A stretch of DNA of 64,000 bases from Bartonella tamiae Th239 (GCF_000278275.1 NZ_JH725147.1:556388-620387), one strand, 5' to 3'; positions 30,101-41,353 are shown, numbered from the stretch's first letter. Translations and numbers: made by a program. The notes: generated by a model from the sequence alone, not told the origin.

Positions 30101-33100
30101 GCGATCTGGATAAATAAGCGATGTTGCAAATTTTTGATAAATTTGGGCTTCTTTGGGTTTAATGCTTAATTGATAGAGCGAAACTTGTGAGCGGGTCCAA
30201 GACATAGAAAATTCACGCTCAAACATATTGGCTTGGCGGTAATGATCAATATAAACGTGCAGTTTTTCACGTTCTTGCGCTGCAAATGTCCAAAAAATTA
30301 ATTCTGCTTTTTTATGCGCTGGAACGCGAATGCGACAACGAAGCGATGCAATGGGATCTAAAACACAACCTTCACTGTTTTGAAAAGCACTGTCACGATC
30401 AAAAGCTGCTGGTCTACGTATCGACCGTCCACGACCAATAAATACACGCCGATCTGTTTCTGCTTCACAACTTCGTATTGCCCCTGATCCATCCGTAACA
30501 AAATGGCTCACATGAATATCAGGATCAGATGGAGCTCTTTTACGTCTTTTTGCAAAAATTGTGCTTCCATTATCAGCAATTTCTGTTTCAACAAACATAC
30601 GGGCGAAAGCTGTGTGTGCGGCATCTGTTTCAGCTGTTGTTAAAACAAGTTCTGCATAAGATGTTATTTCAATAAGACGGTCTTTCGATGTCGTGTTTAC
30701 AAGCTCTATGCGTCGGCCCTCACCATCACCATCTGAAGCGACAATGCATTCAACTGTTGATTTTATACCATCGACTGTTTTGATATATTCAGCCTTTTCA
30801 TCACTAAATATACTGACGGTTTCTGCTTCTGCAATTCGTGTTGGTTCAGCAGTTGCAGACCACCAGCGTCCTGTTTTTGTATCACGTAAAAAGAGAAAAC
30901 TTCCTTGTTGGTCTTCGCTATTATCAGGCTGAAAACGGCTAATAGCATAATCATTCCAGCGGCTATATCCAGAACCATTGGCTGTTAAAAGCGTATGATA
31001 AGATCCATTAGATAAAAGCACACTGGCGCGTGGCTTGATAAGCGGATCATTAATGATCCGTAAAGGCGCATCTTCAAATCCACCGTTATCATTACGCATA
31101 GGATTCGTCGTTTTAGCATGCAGCATTGGAATTTCACGCGGTGCTTTTTCTTGTAACAAAAGTTCTGTTGCTTCAATGACTGGATCATTGTGAAAACGTT
31201 CGCGCATGCGTCCATCAAAAATCACATTATTCACAGCGAGTATAGACATGCCATGATGGTGGGCATAATAGTTGCGAATAACAGCGTATTTTTCACCTTC
31301 GCGCAGCCGCGCAGGGGTGAAATCGACCGCATCATGATAGCCATAGTCTCCAAGCGCCCCAAGTTTTCTTAATCGCTTTAAATTGGCCACGGCTTGTTTT
31401 GGTGCATATTGAGCGGCCAAAAGACTTGCATAGGGTGCGATTACGGCATTACGCGAAAGACCACGCTGTAGTCCAAGACTAGGCACACCAAAATTAGAAT
31501 ATTGATAATTCAACATGGGATCACGAGCATTAAAGGCGGCCTCAGATATTCCCCATGGCAATCCACGTTCATGAGCGTATTGTATTTGACGACGAACAAT
31601 GAGGCGATTCGTCTGGTCAAGAAGAGACCCTAAAGGTTCACGCATAACTAGTGGAGGCATTAAATATTCAAACATAGAACCAGACCAAGATAAAAGTGCA
31701 CCTTTCCAACCCACAGCTATTAATAAACGCCCAAGTCTGAACCAATGTTCAACTTTGATATCACCTTTCGCAATAGCAAAAAGGCTGGATAAACGTGCCT
31801 CAGAAGCGAGAAGATCATAACAGCTTTCATCAAGTTCTTCTTCTTGTACACGATAGCCGATGGATAGAAGACGTCGTTCAGGCCGTTCGAGAAAATCAAA
31901 CTTCATATCAAAAGCAAATTGACGAGCTTGTTGTGAAAGACTTGCAAGTCTTTGTCTTAAAACGTGCGTGTCATGCGCACTTATGGAATCATCATTATGT
32001 GCTTTGCAGGTTTTGATAAGTTCTTTTGCCCAAGAAACCACCAATTTTGTTTCACGATTGTTGATTTCGCTGTCCAGCTCATGGCTTAATCGTAAAATAT
32101 TTTCAGCCGCAAGACCAATATTGACCGTTCGTAAAGAAGAACTTTCTGGTTCATTTATTGTTGTTTGCACCAAGCGGCGAAAATTCTTGATACATTCATG
32201 AATACGTTGCCTTAAAGGGCGCAAAACACGCCGATCATCAGGTATAGTGTTTAAAGTGTCTTCTAAAATAGCATTAACATCCAAAAGTCCGTTAAGCTCT
32301 CCTTGCAAAAAGACTGAAGGTGCTTCTGCCCATTGTGTTAAAGCAGAAGAAAGAGTCACAAGATGACCGGCAAGATTGCCTGAATCAACCGTCGAGACAT
32401 AAGTTGGCATCATTGGTTTCAAAGTGTCCGTTTCATACCAATTGTAAAGATGTCCACGAAATTTTTCTAATTTTTCAATACTTTCTAATGTTTTTTCAAT
32501 TCGCATAATGGCATCTTCAAAACTGATCCAGCCAAAATCGCGTGCAGCGACAATCGATAGCAGATAAACACCAATATTTGTTGGAGAGGTTCGTTTTGCA
32601 ACAACAGGTTGTGGATCTTCCTGAAAATTGTCGGGAGGAAGAAAATTGTTATCTTCAGTGGTAAATTGGTCATAATATACCCAAGTCCGTCTTGCAATGC
32701 ATCGCAGTTCATTGATGTCCTCGGCGTCAATTTTTAAAGTATCATGATAGGCTGCAGAACGGCTGACTATCCAGGCTATGAAAGGTGAAAAAAACCACGC
32801 GAGTGTAAAGGGAAGTGCGATCAATGCAGTCCAACTGTTTAGATTTATCGACATCGTCAAGCATAAAAGACCAATAACCGAGGCAGGCCACATGGTGAAT
32901 ATATAATAACGTAAAGTATTGGGTGTTGAGCGTGTGGATGCCGATGTTTTCCATTCAAGCAAATCGCGATGAGAAATCAATAAACGGTAAAGAGTTCTTA
33001 TAATAGCATCAGTGGTGAAATAAGCGGCATGAGCAAGAAATGTCGCTCTTAGCATAACATCAGCAGTACTTGTTGTTATTGTTGTTACGACGGATTGCGC

Positions 33101-35689
33101 ATGGCCTTTTAGTGAATTATCCATGCTTGTTGGCATAATGTTACGCAAAATACCAAGCGTTGGCGCTGTAAAGATAGATAGAAGAAGAAAAATTTGCCAA
33201 ATAAGAGCTTGTTCAACCGATAGAACGCACCAACCGACCAAAGACGCGATAATCCAAAAAAGAGGTGTGAGTGAACGCCTCAAATTATCAAGCATTTTCC
33301 AACGCGTTGTCAGACTTATATTTTTGGAAAATAACAGATAGGGAAGCAATTGCCAGTCACCGCGTATCCAACGATGATGGCGAGCAACATCAACGTTATA
33401 GGCTGTTGGATAATCTTCAACCACTTCGACATCACTCACCATGGCCGCGCGCGCATACCCTCCTTCAAGAAGGTCATGGCTTAAAACCGCATTTTCTTCG
33501 ACCTTTCCTTCCAATGCTTTATGAAATGCATCAATGTCATAGAGTCCTTTGCCCGTAAACGTTCCTTCACCAAGCAAATCCTGATAAGTGTCTGATACGG
33601 CAAAGACATAAGGATCAATTCCCCGATTGACAGAAAATACACGTTGCAGAAAAGAAGCATCATCACCCGTAGTCAGTGATGGTGTAACACGTGGTTGTAA
33701 AATGCCATAACCTTGAGTAATGGTTTGTGTTTTTGAATCAAACACAGGTCGATTTAAAGGATGGTTTAGCTTGCCTACCAATTTTGTAACCGAACCAGGT
33801 GTTAATCGTGTGTCGGAATCAAGTGTCATGACAAAGCGAATGTCTTTGGGAAGTCGCGCATCAGGGGGGAAGAAGCTTGTATCTTGATCGCCTCGTAAAA
33901 GCAAATTAAGCTCATGCAGCTTGCCTCTTTTGCGTTCCCACCCCATAAAACAGTCTTCACTTTCATTATAAAGACGATGGCGATGCAAAAGGAAAAATAA
34001 AGGTTGATTGTCTCCACGATAATGGCAGTTGAGTGCGTCAATACCTTTTTGCGCGTAATTGTAAAGTTCGATATCTTTTGGTGTTTCTTCTTCGTCTGAA
34101 TCCGCCCAGTCCGTTGCGAGAGCAAAATAGACAGCACCTTGTGGATTGGACAGATAATGAACCTCAAGATTGTGTATTTGTTCATCAATCACATCATGTG
34201 AGGTGATCATCGTTGGAACAACAACCATTGTTTTTGCACTGTCAGGAATTCCTGCTTTATATTCATAGCCAACTAATCGTGTTGCGGGCACTCCCCATGC
34301 AATAAGAGTGTTAAATAATGCCAATGCACCATCCATTGCTGGAAAAAGTGCAAGTGCTGTAAAGAGTAAAGACTGCGAAACGCTAAAATCTATATTATGA
34401 AAAACCAGATAGACAATGCTGAGAATAACAAGCGTTAAGAGCGTCACAGGAAGCGCAATGCTCCATATTTTCATCGCGCGGAAACGACGCATAAATCGGG
34501 TGCTAAAGGGGCGTTTATAGCCGCACGCATCTTCAAATTCAGGGCGCCCGTTACCCATAAAATATCGCGCAACTGAAGCACTTGTTGTTTGATTGTCTTG
34601 TTGCGCAGTTTTTGCCATTTTAAGCGCTTTTTGGGTCACGTCAATTTCGCTCAATTGTGAGCGACGTGCAATTTTTTCTATCACCACGCGATAGGCGTTG
34701 CGCGAATGAAAATCAATTTCGGCAAAATCACTTTGGTCGCGTAACATCGCATCAACACGACTGACACTTTCAAACCATGTCGTCCAGTCAATATCGTCGA
34801 TTGCTTTTAAAGAGCGAATAATATTGCTTAAACTCACACTGCCTGATGTTTGATTGGCATATTCCTTAGTCGTAATCGTTTCATCATCAAGATGGTGTTT
34901 TTTTAACTGAGTATCCAACCAATTTAAGGCAAAAGATGAATCCGTTGATGCTCCACGCAAACGATAGAGCAAATGGGTTGAAAAAGTTGCATCAGCAGTG
35001 AGCCTTTCATAAGATGATAATAACTTTATTAAGCTATCTTTATTTTGATTGTGTGTGATTTTATCAGCAATTTGATTGGCAAAGTGACGCATTCTGCGTC
35101 CTCTTTCAATCAACAAAGAAAGGCGGCGGGCATTTTCAATTAGAATAAGACGAATAGCCGAGGGAAGTGCCCATAATTCACCAATTTGAAGATTGGTATC
35201 TTTTTGAAAACCTTCGACCATAGCGGTTAGAGTGTCGAGAGAAAATTGACTGTCATTATAGGCAACATAAGCCCACGCAAAAGCAAAAATGCGGGGAAGT
35301 TGATCCATGTCTTTATAGAGCGGTAGTTGTTTTACAAAAGCTTTTGGAAAATCACGTTTTACTTGTTGGATATTTTTATCAATTGTATAGTGATTGTCTA
35401 AAAGCCATTGAGCGGCAGGTGTTATGGTTTCATTATTGCGAGCAGCTGCATCTGTCGCACGAAAAGCGTGAAGAATAAGTTTTGCATTTTCTTTAAGCCG
35501 TTTTGCAAAATCAAATATGACATATTCAGGTAAATCAACGCCTTGCACAGATGCCATTTCATGACCCAATTGTCGTAATTCATCTTGTGATTTCAATTGC
35601 GCGCAAATGGGTGGAGAGGCTTTAGGTATAAAAGATACATCAGTGGATTGAGAAAAAAGCCATTGAATCTTTGACGCCGTTTCAGCCAT
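27134..35689 (-). CDS. ndvB: Cyclic beta-1,2-glucan synthase (NdvB/ChvB/Cgs)
   Basis: At 2851 residues this is the largest gene in the window and matches the usual length of the family (about 2830-2870). It makes periplasmic cyclic beta-1,2-glucan from UDP-glucose at the inner membrane. Domains: an N-terminal cytosolic region; transmembrane helices about 408-470; a GT84 glycosyltransferase with TLDSDTRL near 622 and the RHHRWIRGDW acceptor motif near 773; further helices about 800-960; a glycoamylase-like domain around 1000-1480 with LPWGISEAAFNARD; and a C-terminal GH94 phosphorylase-like region with MLGGDWNDGMN near 2533, which controls ring size in the Brucella enzyme. The frame is intact. 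The exporter gene (ndvA/chvA type) is not in the window. In Brucella, Agrobacterium and Sinorhizobium it is needed for host interaction and osmoadaptation. Confidence 0.97.
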   Translation of the reverse strand: MAETASKIQWLFSQSTDVSFIPKASPPICAQLKSQDELRQLGHEMASVQGVDLPEYVIFDFAKRLKENAKLILHAFRATDAAARNNETITPAAQWLLDNHYTIDKNIQQVKRDFPKAFVKQLPLYKDMDQLPRIFAFAWAYVAYNDSQFSLDTLTAMVEGFQKDTNLQIGELWALPSAIRLILIENARRLSLLIERGRRMRHFANQIADKITHNQNKDSLIKLLSSYERLTADATFSTHLLYRLRGASTDSSFALNWLDTQLKKHHLDDETITTKEYANQTSGSVSLSNIIRSLKAIDDIDWTTWFESVSRVDAMLRDQSDFAEIDFHSRNAYRVVIEKIARRSQLSEIDVTQKALKMAKTAQQDNQTTSASVARYFMGNGRPEFEDACGYKRPFSTRFMRRFRAMKIWSIALPVTLLTLVILSIVYLVFHNIDFSVSQSLLFTALALFPAMDGALALFNTLIAWGVPATRLVGYEYKAGIPDSAKTMVVVPTMITSHDVIDEQIHNLEVHYLSNPQGAVYFALATDWADSDEEETPKDIELYNYAQKGIDALNCHYRGDNQPLFFLLHRHRLYNESEDCFMGWERKRGKLHELNLLLRGDQDTSFFPPDARLPKDIRFVMTLDSDTRLTPGSVTKLVGKLNHPLNRPVFDSKTQTITQGYGILQPRVTPSLTTGDDASFLQRVFSVNRGIDPYVFAVSDTYQDLLGEGTFTGKGLYDIDAFHKALEGKVEENAVLSHDLLEGGYARAAMVSDVEVVEDYPTAYNVDVARHHRWIRGDWQLLPYLLFSKNISLTTRWKMLDNLRRSLTPLFWIIASLVGWCVLSVEQALIWQIFLLLSIFTAPTLGILRNIMPTSMDNSLKGHAQSVVTTITTSTADVMLRATFLAHAAYFTTDAIIRTLYRLLISHRDLLEWKTSASTRSTPNTLRYYIFTMWPASVIGLLCLTMSINLNSWTALIALPFTLAWFFSPFIAWIVSRSAAYHDTLKIDAEDINELRCIARRTWVYYDQFTTEDNNFLPPDNFQEDPQPVVAKRTSPTNIGVYLLSIVAARDFGWISFEDAIMRIEKTLESIEKLEKFRGHLYNWYETDTLKPMMPTYVSTVDSGNLAGHLVTLSSALTQWAEAPSVFLQGELNGLLDVNAILEDTLNTIPDDRRVLRPLRQRIHECIKNFRRLVQTTINEPESSSLRTVNIGLAAENILRLSHELDSEINNRETKLVVSWAKELIKTCKAHNDDSISAHDTHVLRQRLASLSQQARQFAFDMKFDFLERPERRLLSIGYRVQEEELDESCYDLLASEARLSSLFAIAKGDIKVEHWFRLGRLLIAVGWKGALLSWSGSMFEYLMPPLVMREPLGSLLDQTNRLIVRRQIQYAHERGLPWGISEAAFNARDPMLNYQYSNFGVPSLGLQRGLSRNAVIAPYASLLAAQYAPKQAVANLKRLRKLGALGDYGYHDAVDFTPARLREGEKYAVIRNYYAHHHGMSILAVNNVIFDGRMRERFHNDPVIEATELLLQEKAPREIPMLHAKTTNPMRNDNGGFEDAPLRIINDPLIKPRASVLLSNGSYHTLLTANGSGYSRWNDYAISRFQPDNSEDQQGSFLFLRDTKTGRWWSATAEPTRIAEAETVSIFSDEKAEYIKTVDGIKSTVECIVASDGDGEGRRIELVNTTSKDRLIEITSYAELVLTTAETDAAHTAFARMFVETEIADNGSTIFAKRRKRAPSDPDIHVSHFVTDGSGAIRSCEAETDRRVFIGRGRSIRRPAAFDRDSAFQNSEGCVLDPIASLRCRIRVPAHKKAELIFWTFAAQEREKLHVYIDHYRQANMFEREFSMSWTRSQVSLYQLSIKPKEAQIYQKFATSLIYPDRLWRLPPDSLAQNLGKQSDLWPMAISGDFPIFLLRVHNETDLNVLRDLLKAHEYWRMRGLTVDLVILNERAFSYAQDTQHAIEWMCEGYKNRTSEKDGRAHIFTLRQDQMDQAGFNTLLASARIVLHAQNGPLSEQLERVETQHRAIQKADRKHSEDFAHKIEDKTVSVQGNATAIGIVGNAYKAESNNNHAELAYWNGYGGFDKDHSYVIHLHGQQTTPHPWINVIANEHFGFHVSAEGSAFTWTGNSRDYQLTPWANDPVVNRPGEALYIVDRTTLKRFSPVSAVECDETASYQTRHGLGYSTFTSQHENLRLSLTHTIDHDRPVRISRLIIENTTNKNRRLRLYNYAEWVLGNVRSKNVPFIISHYDKKRGAIFVRNPYHTEKSDQVSFLVASQIPSSITGDRSEFIGSTGTVKHPNAIKKADNLSNLVEAGQDPCAAMAYDIDLHPNEIKEICFYMGSAQTLHASTILLDDIIQESFNTILEKQKQRWTDFIGKLQVKTVDPSFDILVNGWLPYQAYACRIMARAAFYQASGAFGFRDQLQDSLSLLLLKPELARAQLKQAASRQFIEGDVQHWWLPNTGAGVRTLICDDIAWLGYGTALYVQTTGDEKLLDEDIPFLEGPLLEKGQHDNFFQPNVSEKTASLYEHCALALDLGLSRIGKNGLPLMLGGDWNDGMNLVGFEGKGESVWLGWFLGSVLQAFIPLAEKRGDRIRTKIWRSQLQKLSQALEKNGWDGAWYRRGFYDNGQPLGSKENDECQIDTIAQSWSVLSNMADIERQKQAMASMLDHLSDKKSGLIRLFWPPFDKTKQEPGYIKGYPPGIRENGGQYTHGAIWSILALAKLGKNDMAYDVFSMINPITHGQNADIYRVEPYVMAADIYSVEEKCGRGGWTWYTGSAGWFYRAATETILGIRRFGNSLHFTPCIPTHWPGFEATLKIDDALYYITLERGEDDKLFIDGKETDHVIMPIELEKSGKHTLKRIIKKTE

Positions 35690-35730
35690 TTATTCTATCC
35701 TTATTTTCGTTTTAATGAAACATATCTTTG

Positions 35731-35742
35731 TGACATATGTCA
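35731..35742. promoter_or_regulatory. 12-bp palindrome upstream of the glucan synthase, candidate operator
   Basis: TGACATATGTCA is a perfect palindrome 42-53 bases upstream of the ndvB start. On the minus strand it is preceded by TATAAACT, a plausible -10 element, so the palindrome would cover or follow the transcription start. No known regulator is assigned. Confidence 0.4.
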
Positions 35743-36016
35743 TAGTTTATATTGGACCGATTAAATCGACATTTTTAAGATGGATATAGCGATTGACGAA
35801 CACATTATATTACAAGCTATTACACGCCTATAATGTATCATGGTCTTGAGAATCTCGTAGAAAAAAATTATAAAAATTTCTCCTATGAATTTAAATGTCA
35901 ATTTTCAGCTGATTGATAAAGAGCATAACGCATTGAAAAGTGTTATTGCACCTTTTGATCAATCCGATGGATTACCTTTATAATTTCGATTGTGTTGATC
36001 TTTCTTAAGAGATCAA
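35743..36016. other. Remaining intergenic region between ndvB and maeB
   Basis: No gene is seen. An 8-bp inverted repeat ACATTATA/TATAATGT (35802-35809 with 35829-35836, 19-base spacer) lies farther upstream of ndvB; its significance is unclear. Confidence 0.4.
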
Positions 36017-36042
36017 TAAAAAAGCCACGGTTTCGCCGCGGC
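36017..36042 (-). terminator. Terminator of maeB
   Basis: On the minus strand GCCGCGG-CGAAA-CCGTGGC folds with one G-U pair and is followed by TTTTTT. The G-U pair becomes an A-C mismatch on the plus strand, which supports minus-strand function. It lies 27 bases after the stop. Confidence 0.85.
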
Positions 36043-36068
36043 TTTTGAAAGTGTTTGATATCTTGTTA

Positions 36069-38339
36069 TTAAGATTTAGCATTATAAGCACTAAAGGCTG
36101 CCATTGTTACGATATCCGCGTCACGTGCGTCAAGCGGAACAATTTGAACAGATTTTTCAAGACCGATTAAAATAGGACCAATAAGCGTCGCTCCACCTAA
36201 TTCTTGTAACATTTTGCTAGCAATTGATGCAGAATGATAGCCTGGCATCACAAGAACATTGGCCGCTTCTTTAAGTCCCATAAATGGATATTGTTGCATG
36301 AGTTTTGGATTAAGAGCAACATCGGCGCTTATTTCACCATCAAAAGCAAAATCCACATGGCTTTCTTTTAAAATATTAACTGCTTCTTGAATACGATGTG
36401 CGCCTTCGCCTTTCATGTGGCCAAAGGTTGAAAAAGCAAGGAGCGCCACATTCGGCGTATAACCCATAGTTTGAGCAAATTTTGCGGCCTGTTCACTTAT
36501 TTTGGCGAGTGTTTGCGCATCGGGATGTTCGTGGATTGCGCAATCGGCGATAAAGACTGTCCGCCCACGACAAGTAGCAATAGTGATGCCGATCACGTTT
36601 TCATCGTTTTTAACATCAATAACTTGGCGAATATCCGCAAGCGCTGTTTCATAATTGCGTGTGACACCAGTAATCATGGCATCAGCATGGCCAAGCGCGA
36701 CCATACATGCGGCAAAATAATTGCGATCATTATTAATAGCGCGATGACAGTCTCGCGAAAGCCAACCCTTACGTTGCAATTTTTTATAAAGATAATCTGC
36801 ATAAGTATCTTTATGTTCACTCAAGCGTGCATTCACAAGACTGATATTTTCACGTTTTAAATCAATACCAGCTGCCCGTGCGGTCTTTTCAATTTGATCT
36901 TCACGACCAATAAGAATTGCTTTACCTAACTTTTGGTGCACAAAGGACACCGCCGCACGCATAACTTGCTCTTCTTCCCCCTCGGCAAAAACAATGCGTT
37001 TGGGATTTTCAATCACGCGGTTATAAACACCACGCATTGTTGCTGCCATAGGATCACGCCGTGCTTTCAGATCTCGTTCGTAGGCTTGCAGATTTTCAAT
37101 TGGTTTTCCTGCGACACCGCTATCCATTGCAGCCTTGGCAACAGCGGTTGGAATGGCTGAAAGCAAGCGTGAATCAAATGGAACAGGAATAATATAGTTT
37201 TTACCAAATTTTAATTGGCTAGAATGATAGGCTTCAGCAACGTCATCAGGTACTTCTTCACGCGCAAGCTCTGCAATGGCTGTTGCTGCAGCAATTTTCA
37301 TGTCTTCATTGATAGTTGAGGCGCGTACATCAAGCGCTCCTCGAAAGATGTAAGGAAAACATAAAACATTATTGATCTGATTAGGATAATCAGAACGTCC
37401 CGTAGCCATAATGACATCGTTACGTATATGAGCAACTTCTTCTGGTGTGATTTCTGGATCAGGGTTTGCCATAGCAAAAATAATGGGATCTTTTGCCATG
37501 GATTTAACCATATCCGCAGTAAGCGCGCCTTTAGCGGAAACACCAAAAAATACATCTGCTCCATCCAGAGCTTCTGCTAGAGTTCTTTTATCTGTTTTAA
37601 CAGCATGAGCAGTTTTCCATTGGTTCATTCCCTCTTCACGGCCTTCGTAAACGACACCTTTGGTGTCACATAAAGTGACATTATGTGGATTGAAGCCCAT
37701 GGCTTTAATAAGTTCTATACACGCAATACCTGCTGATCCAGCGCCATTGCAAACAAGTCGGGTGTTTTGCATGTCACGATTGGTAAGGTAAAGGGCATTG
37801 ATAAGACCAGCCGTTGCAATGATTGCCGTGCCATGTTGGTCATCATGAAAAACAGGAATATTCATAAGTTCGCGCAAACGGCTCTCAATAATGAAGCAAT
37901 CTGGGGCTTTAATATCTTCCAGGTTAATGCCACCAAATGAAGGACCAAGATAACGGACGGCATTGATAAATTCGTCAACATTGTACGTATCAATTTCAAG
38001 ATCAATAGAATCAATGTCGGCAAATCGTTTAAATAAGACGGACTTGCCCTCCATAACGGGTTTTGATGCTAATGGGCCAAGATTCCCTAGCCCTAAAATA
38101 GCTGTGCCATTAGAAATAACGGCGACAAGGTTGCCTTTAGCTGTATAATCATAGGCTGCAGAGGGATCGTCGGCGATCGCCTTTACAGGCACAGCAACAC
38201 CTGGTGAATATGCCAGTGATAAATCATGCTGTGTGTCCATAGGCTTTGTCGGTATAATTTCTAATTTACCCGGCCTTCCACGTGCATGAAAATCAAGTGC
38301 TTCTTGTTCCAAATTACTGTTAAGAGATTTTTCTGACAT
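36069..38339 (-). CDS. maeB: NADP-dependent malic enzyme with phosphotransacetylase-like domain
   Basis: About 756 residues, decarboxylating malate to pyruvate with reduction of NADP. The malic enzyme part (about 20-430) shows the [16 protein letters not shown]-terminus, [17 protein letters not shown] metal-binding segment ([12 protein letters not shown]), FHDDQHGTA and a nucleotide-binding GAGSAGIA. The C-terminal part (about 435-756) is a phosphotransacetylase-like domain with [13 protein letters not shown] and [14 protein letters not shown]; in MaeB enzymes it is regulatory and binds acetyl-CoA rather than acting as Pta. ATG 38339 (MSEKSLNSN) is preferred to ATG 38354. The gene is monocistronic with a strong terminator. 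Confidence 0.96.
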   Translation of the reverse strand: MSEKSLNSNLEQEALDFHARGRPGKLEIIPTKPMDTQHDLSLAYSPGVAVPVKAIADDPSAAYDYTAKGNLVAVISNGTAILGLGNLGPLASKPVMEGKSVLFKRFADIDSIDLEIDTYNVDEFINAVRYLGPSFGGINLEDIKAPDCFIIESRLRELMNIPVFHDDQHGTAIIATAGLINALYLTNRDMQNTRLVCNGAGSAGIACIELIKAMGFNPHNVTLCDTKGVVYEGREEGMNQWKTAHAVKTDKRTLAEALDGADVFFGVSAKGALTADMVKSMAKDPIIFAMANPDPEITPEEVAHIRNDVIMATGRSDYPNQINNVLCFPYIFRGALDVRASTINEDMKIAAATAIAELAREEVPDDVAEAYHSSQLKFGKNYIIPVPFDSRLLSAIPTAVAKAAMDSGVAGKPIENLQAYERDLKARRDPMAATMRGVYNRVIENPKRIVFAEGEEEQVMRAAVSFVHQKLGKAILIGREDQIEKTARAAGIDLKRENISLVNARLSEHKDTYADYLYKKLQRKGWLSRDCHRAINNDRNYFAACMVALGHADAMITGVTRNYETALADIRQVIDVKNDENVIGITIATCRGRTVFIADCAIHEHPDAQTLAKISEQAAKFAQTMGYTPNVALLAFSTFGHMKGEGAHRIQEAVNILKESHVDFAFDGEISADVALNPKLMQQYPFMGLKEAANVLVMPGYHSASIASKMLQELGGATLIGPILIGLEKSVQIVPLDARDADIVTMAAFSAYNAKS

Positions 38340-38617
38340 ATTATTTTTATGCATTTTCTTTCATTTCTATCTATGGTCGAAGATGATGATATTTTATTCA
38401 GGTAGCTGTGTGCAATGAGAAGTTTTGATTTGCGTTCTTTCAATCATTGTGATGATTTAGAACGGTTAAGTTTTTACATATGTTTGATGGATAATGATGA
38501 TTTTTAATAAAGTAAACTTAAAAACTGACATAAGATTGATATGGATAGACAATACTACTTCATTAAATTTGTTTGCAATACTTTCAATGTGAAAGACCAA
38601 TAGTGTGGTGAGAAAAA

Positions 38618-41353
38618 TTGAAAAACGAACAGACAAACTTAAATATTAATTTTGAACAAGATGCAAGTCTAAGCAATGAACGTAAAGAACGTTTAACGCC
38701 TATGATGGAACAATATATCGAAATCAAAGCGGTGTATAGCGATTCGATGTTATTTTATCGCATGGGTGATTTTTATGAATTGTTTTTTGATGATGCACAA
38801 GAAGCTTCACAAGCTTTAGGAATAGCGCTGACAAAACGAGGAAAACATTTAGGTGAAGATATTCCAATGTGTGGTGTGCCTGTTCATGCCGCGGATGATT
38901 ATTTGCAAAAATTAATTTCCCTTGGGTATCGTGTTGCAATTTGTGAACAAACAGAAGATCCACAAGAAGCCAAAAAACGTGGACCTAAATCCGTTGTGCG
39001 TCGCGATGTTGTGCGATTGGTAACACCTGGTACCTTAACTGAGGATAAGTTGCTTGATCCTGCAAGCGCAAATTATTTGATGACGTTATCACGTTTGAAA
39101 AGAGATGATCAGGATCAATTTGCACTTGCTTGGATTGATATATCGACAGGTATTTTTCGTGTTGCTCAAACAGATAATGATCGTGTTTTGGCAGATATCA
39201 TGCGCATTGATCCTAAAGAACTCATTGTAGCAGAATGTGTTTATCATGATAAAGACATAAAAGCGCTTATTGATGTTTTAGGGCGTCTCATTGTGCCACA
39301 ACCCGACAGTCTTTTTGAAAGTACAATGGCAGAGCGAGCAATTTGTGATTATTATAATCTGTCAACGATTGACGGCATTGGTGATTTTAATCGCAGTGAA
39401 ATTGCCGCCATTTCAGCAACCATACGATATATTGAAAAGACACAAATTAAAGAACGTCCTGCTCTTATGCGTCCTGAGCATGAAAATACGAATACGACAC
39501 TTTTTATCGATCCTGCAACGCGCATCAATTTAGAGCTTGCGCGCACATTGTCCGGTCAGCGTGAGGGAAGTTTGATAAAAGCTATTGATCGAACGGTGAC
39601 AGGTAATGGAGCGCGTCTTTTGAGTGAGCGGCTCATGGCACCATTGACGGTTTCAGCAAATATTGATGAACGGCTTAATTCTGTTGCTTTTTTTCTTAAT
39701 GAAACTCTTTTGGCAGATGCGGTTCGCACGTCTTTAAAAGGTGGCCCCGATATGGCTCGTGCATTGTCGCGTCTTGCACTTGGTCGTGGGGGGCCGCGTG
39801 ATCTGGCGGCTATTCAGCGTGGTTTTGAAATTATTGGTGAAATCAATGCCCTTTTAGAAACATGTCTTTTGCCACAGGAACTAAGAGACGCACAAAAAAT
39901 ATTACAAACCTTGCCTGTTGCGCTTTATGATCACTTAGATCGATTATTAGATGATGATTTGCCGCTTTTAAAACGTGAGGGTGGTTTTGTTCGTTCGCAT
40001 TATCATCAAGAACTGGATGAATTAAGGGGGCTTCGTGATGAATCCCGCCGCATTATTGCGCAATTGCAATTGCGATATTGTGAAGAAACGGGTGTTAAAG
40101 CCTTAAAAATCAAGCATAATAATATTTTAGGCTATTTTATAGAGGTCACGGCCTTGCAGGCGGGTGCTTTATGTAACAGTAATGAAGCAAAAGCACGTTT
40201 TATTCATCGCCAAACGATGGCAAATGCCATGCGTTTTACTACAACAGAACTGGCGGAACTTGAAAGCCGCATTGCCAATTCTGCTGAACGTGCTTTAGCG
40301 ATTGAGCTCACACTTTTTGACACTATCGTTGAAGAAATTGTTGCCAAAGCTGATTTTATCAGAAAAGCAGCACAGGCTTTGGCTCTTTTAGATGTCTCTA
40401 TAGCCCTTGCACGACTTGCAGAAGAACAGGGCTATTGCCGTCCAAAAATTGACCAGTCTTTATCCTTTCAGATTGTTGCAGGTCGTCATCCCGTTGTGGA
40501 ACAGGCATTGCGCAAACAGGCGGCGGATCCTTTTGTGGTAAATGATTGTTGTCTTTCGCCACAAAAAGAGGGTGATTATGGTGCTATTTGGCTGCTGACT
40601 GGGCCAAATATGGGTGGAAAATCAACTTTTTTACGCCAAAATGCGCTGATTGCTATCATGGCACAGATGGGGTCTTTCGTGCCTGCTGGATCAGCTCATA
40701 TAGGTGTGGTTGATCGACTGTTTAGTCGTGTTGGCGCCTCTGATGATTTGGCGCGCGGTCGCTCAACATTTATGGTTGAGATGGTAGAAACGGCAACAAT
40801 TCTTAACCAAGCGGGTGAACGGTCAATGGTGATATTGGATGAGATTGGGCGCGGAACATCAACATTTGATGGTCTTTCTATTGCTTGGGCGGCTGCCGAA
40901 TATCTTCATGAAGTTAATCACTGTCGTGCAATTTTTGCAACGCATTTTCACGAAATGACATCTTTGGTTGAAAAATTAGAACGTCTTGAAAATGTAACGA
41001 TGAAAGTCAAGGAATGGAATGGAGATGTCATTTTTCTCCATGAAGTGGGGAAAGGAGCGGCTGACCGTTCTTACGGTGTGCAAGTGGCCAAACTAGCAGG
41101 ACTTCCTGATGCAGTGGTGATGCGCGCAAAAAATGTTCTTCATCAATTGGAAGAAGGAGAAATGGCTGGAAAAGGGCACAAATTGATCGATGATTTGCCA
41201 CTTTTTTCGGTAACATTATCGCAAAGTACAAAGAATCATAATTCTCAGATATCAAAAATTGATGCCGCCTTAAGAGCCGTTAATCCAGATGAATTGACAC
41301 CTAAACAAGCTTTAGAAGAACTTTATCGTCTTAAAATGCTTAGTGTTGCATAG
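38618..41353 (+). CDS. mutS: DNA mismatch repair protein MutS
   Basis: A 911-residue mismatch-recognition ATPase. The mismatch-binding FYELFFDDA segment is at the N-terminus (the Phe of the F-x-E motif), with core and clamp domains, [10 protein letters not shown], then Walker [10 protein letters not shown] near 662-670, the [12 protein letters not shown]alker B region and the FATHFHE switch. The C-terminus carries [14 protein letters not shown], the usual tetramerisation end. Its start is a TTG at 38618, the only in-frame start before the conserved region; ATGs at 38702 and 38705 would remove 28 residues ahead of the conserved domain. Monocistronic, divergent from maeB. Confidence 0.96.
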   Translation: MKNEQTNLNINFEQDASLSNERKERLTPMMEQYIEIKAVYSDSMLFYRMGDFYELFFDDAQEASQALGIALTKRGKHLGEDIPMCGVPVHAADDYLQKLISLGYRVAICEQTEDPQEAKKRGPKSVVRRDVVRLVTPGTLTEDKLLDPASANYLMTLSRLKRDDQDQFALAWIDISTGIFRVAQTDNDRVLADIMRIDPKELIVAECVYHDKDIKALIDVLGRLIVPQPDSLFESTMAERAICDYYNLSTIDGIGDFNRSEIAAISATIRYIEKTQIKERPALMRPEHENTNTTLFIDPATRINLELARTLSGQREGSLIKAIDRTVTGNGARLLSERLMAPLTVSANIDERLNSVAFFLNETLLADAVRTSLKGGPDMARALSRLALGRGGPRDLAAIQRGFEIIGEINALLETCLLPQELRDAQKILQTLPVALYDHLDRLLDDDLPLLKREGGFVRSHYHQELDELRGLRDESRRIIAQLQLRYCEETGVKALKIKHNNILGYFIEVTALQAGALCNSNEAKARFIHRQTMANAMRFTTTELAELESRIANSAERALAIELTLFDTIVEEIVAKADFIRKAAQALALLDVSIALARLAEEQGYCRPKIDQSLSFQIVAGRHPVVEQALRKQAADPFVVNDCCLSPQKEGDYGAIWLLTGPNMGGKSTFLRQNALIAIMAQMGSFVPAGSAHIGVVDRLFSRVGASDDLARGRSTFMVEMVETATILNQAGERSMVILDEIGRGTSTFDGLSIAWAAAEYLHEVNHCRAIFATHFHEMTSLVEKLERLENVTMKVKEWNGDVIFLHEVGKGAADRSYGVQVAKLAGLPDAVVMRAKNVLHQLEEGEMAGKGHKLIDDLPLFSVTLSQSTKNHNSQISKIDAALRAVNPDELTPKQALEELYRLKMLSVA

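Noticed and set aside
36471..36860. 129-codon plus-strand frame within maeB
   Set aside because: Antisense shadow of the phosphotransacetylase-like domain coding sequence.
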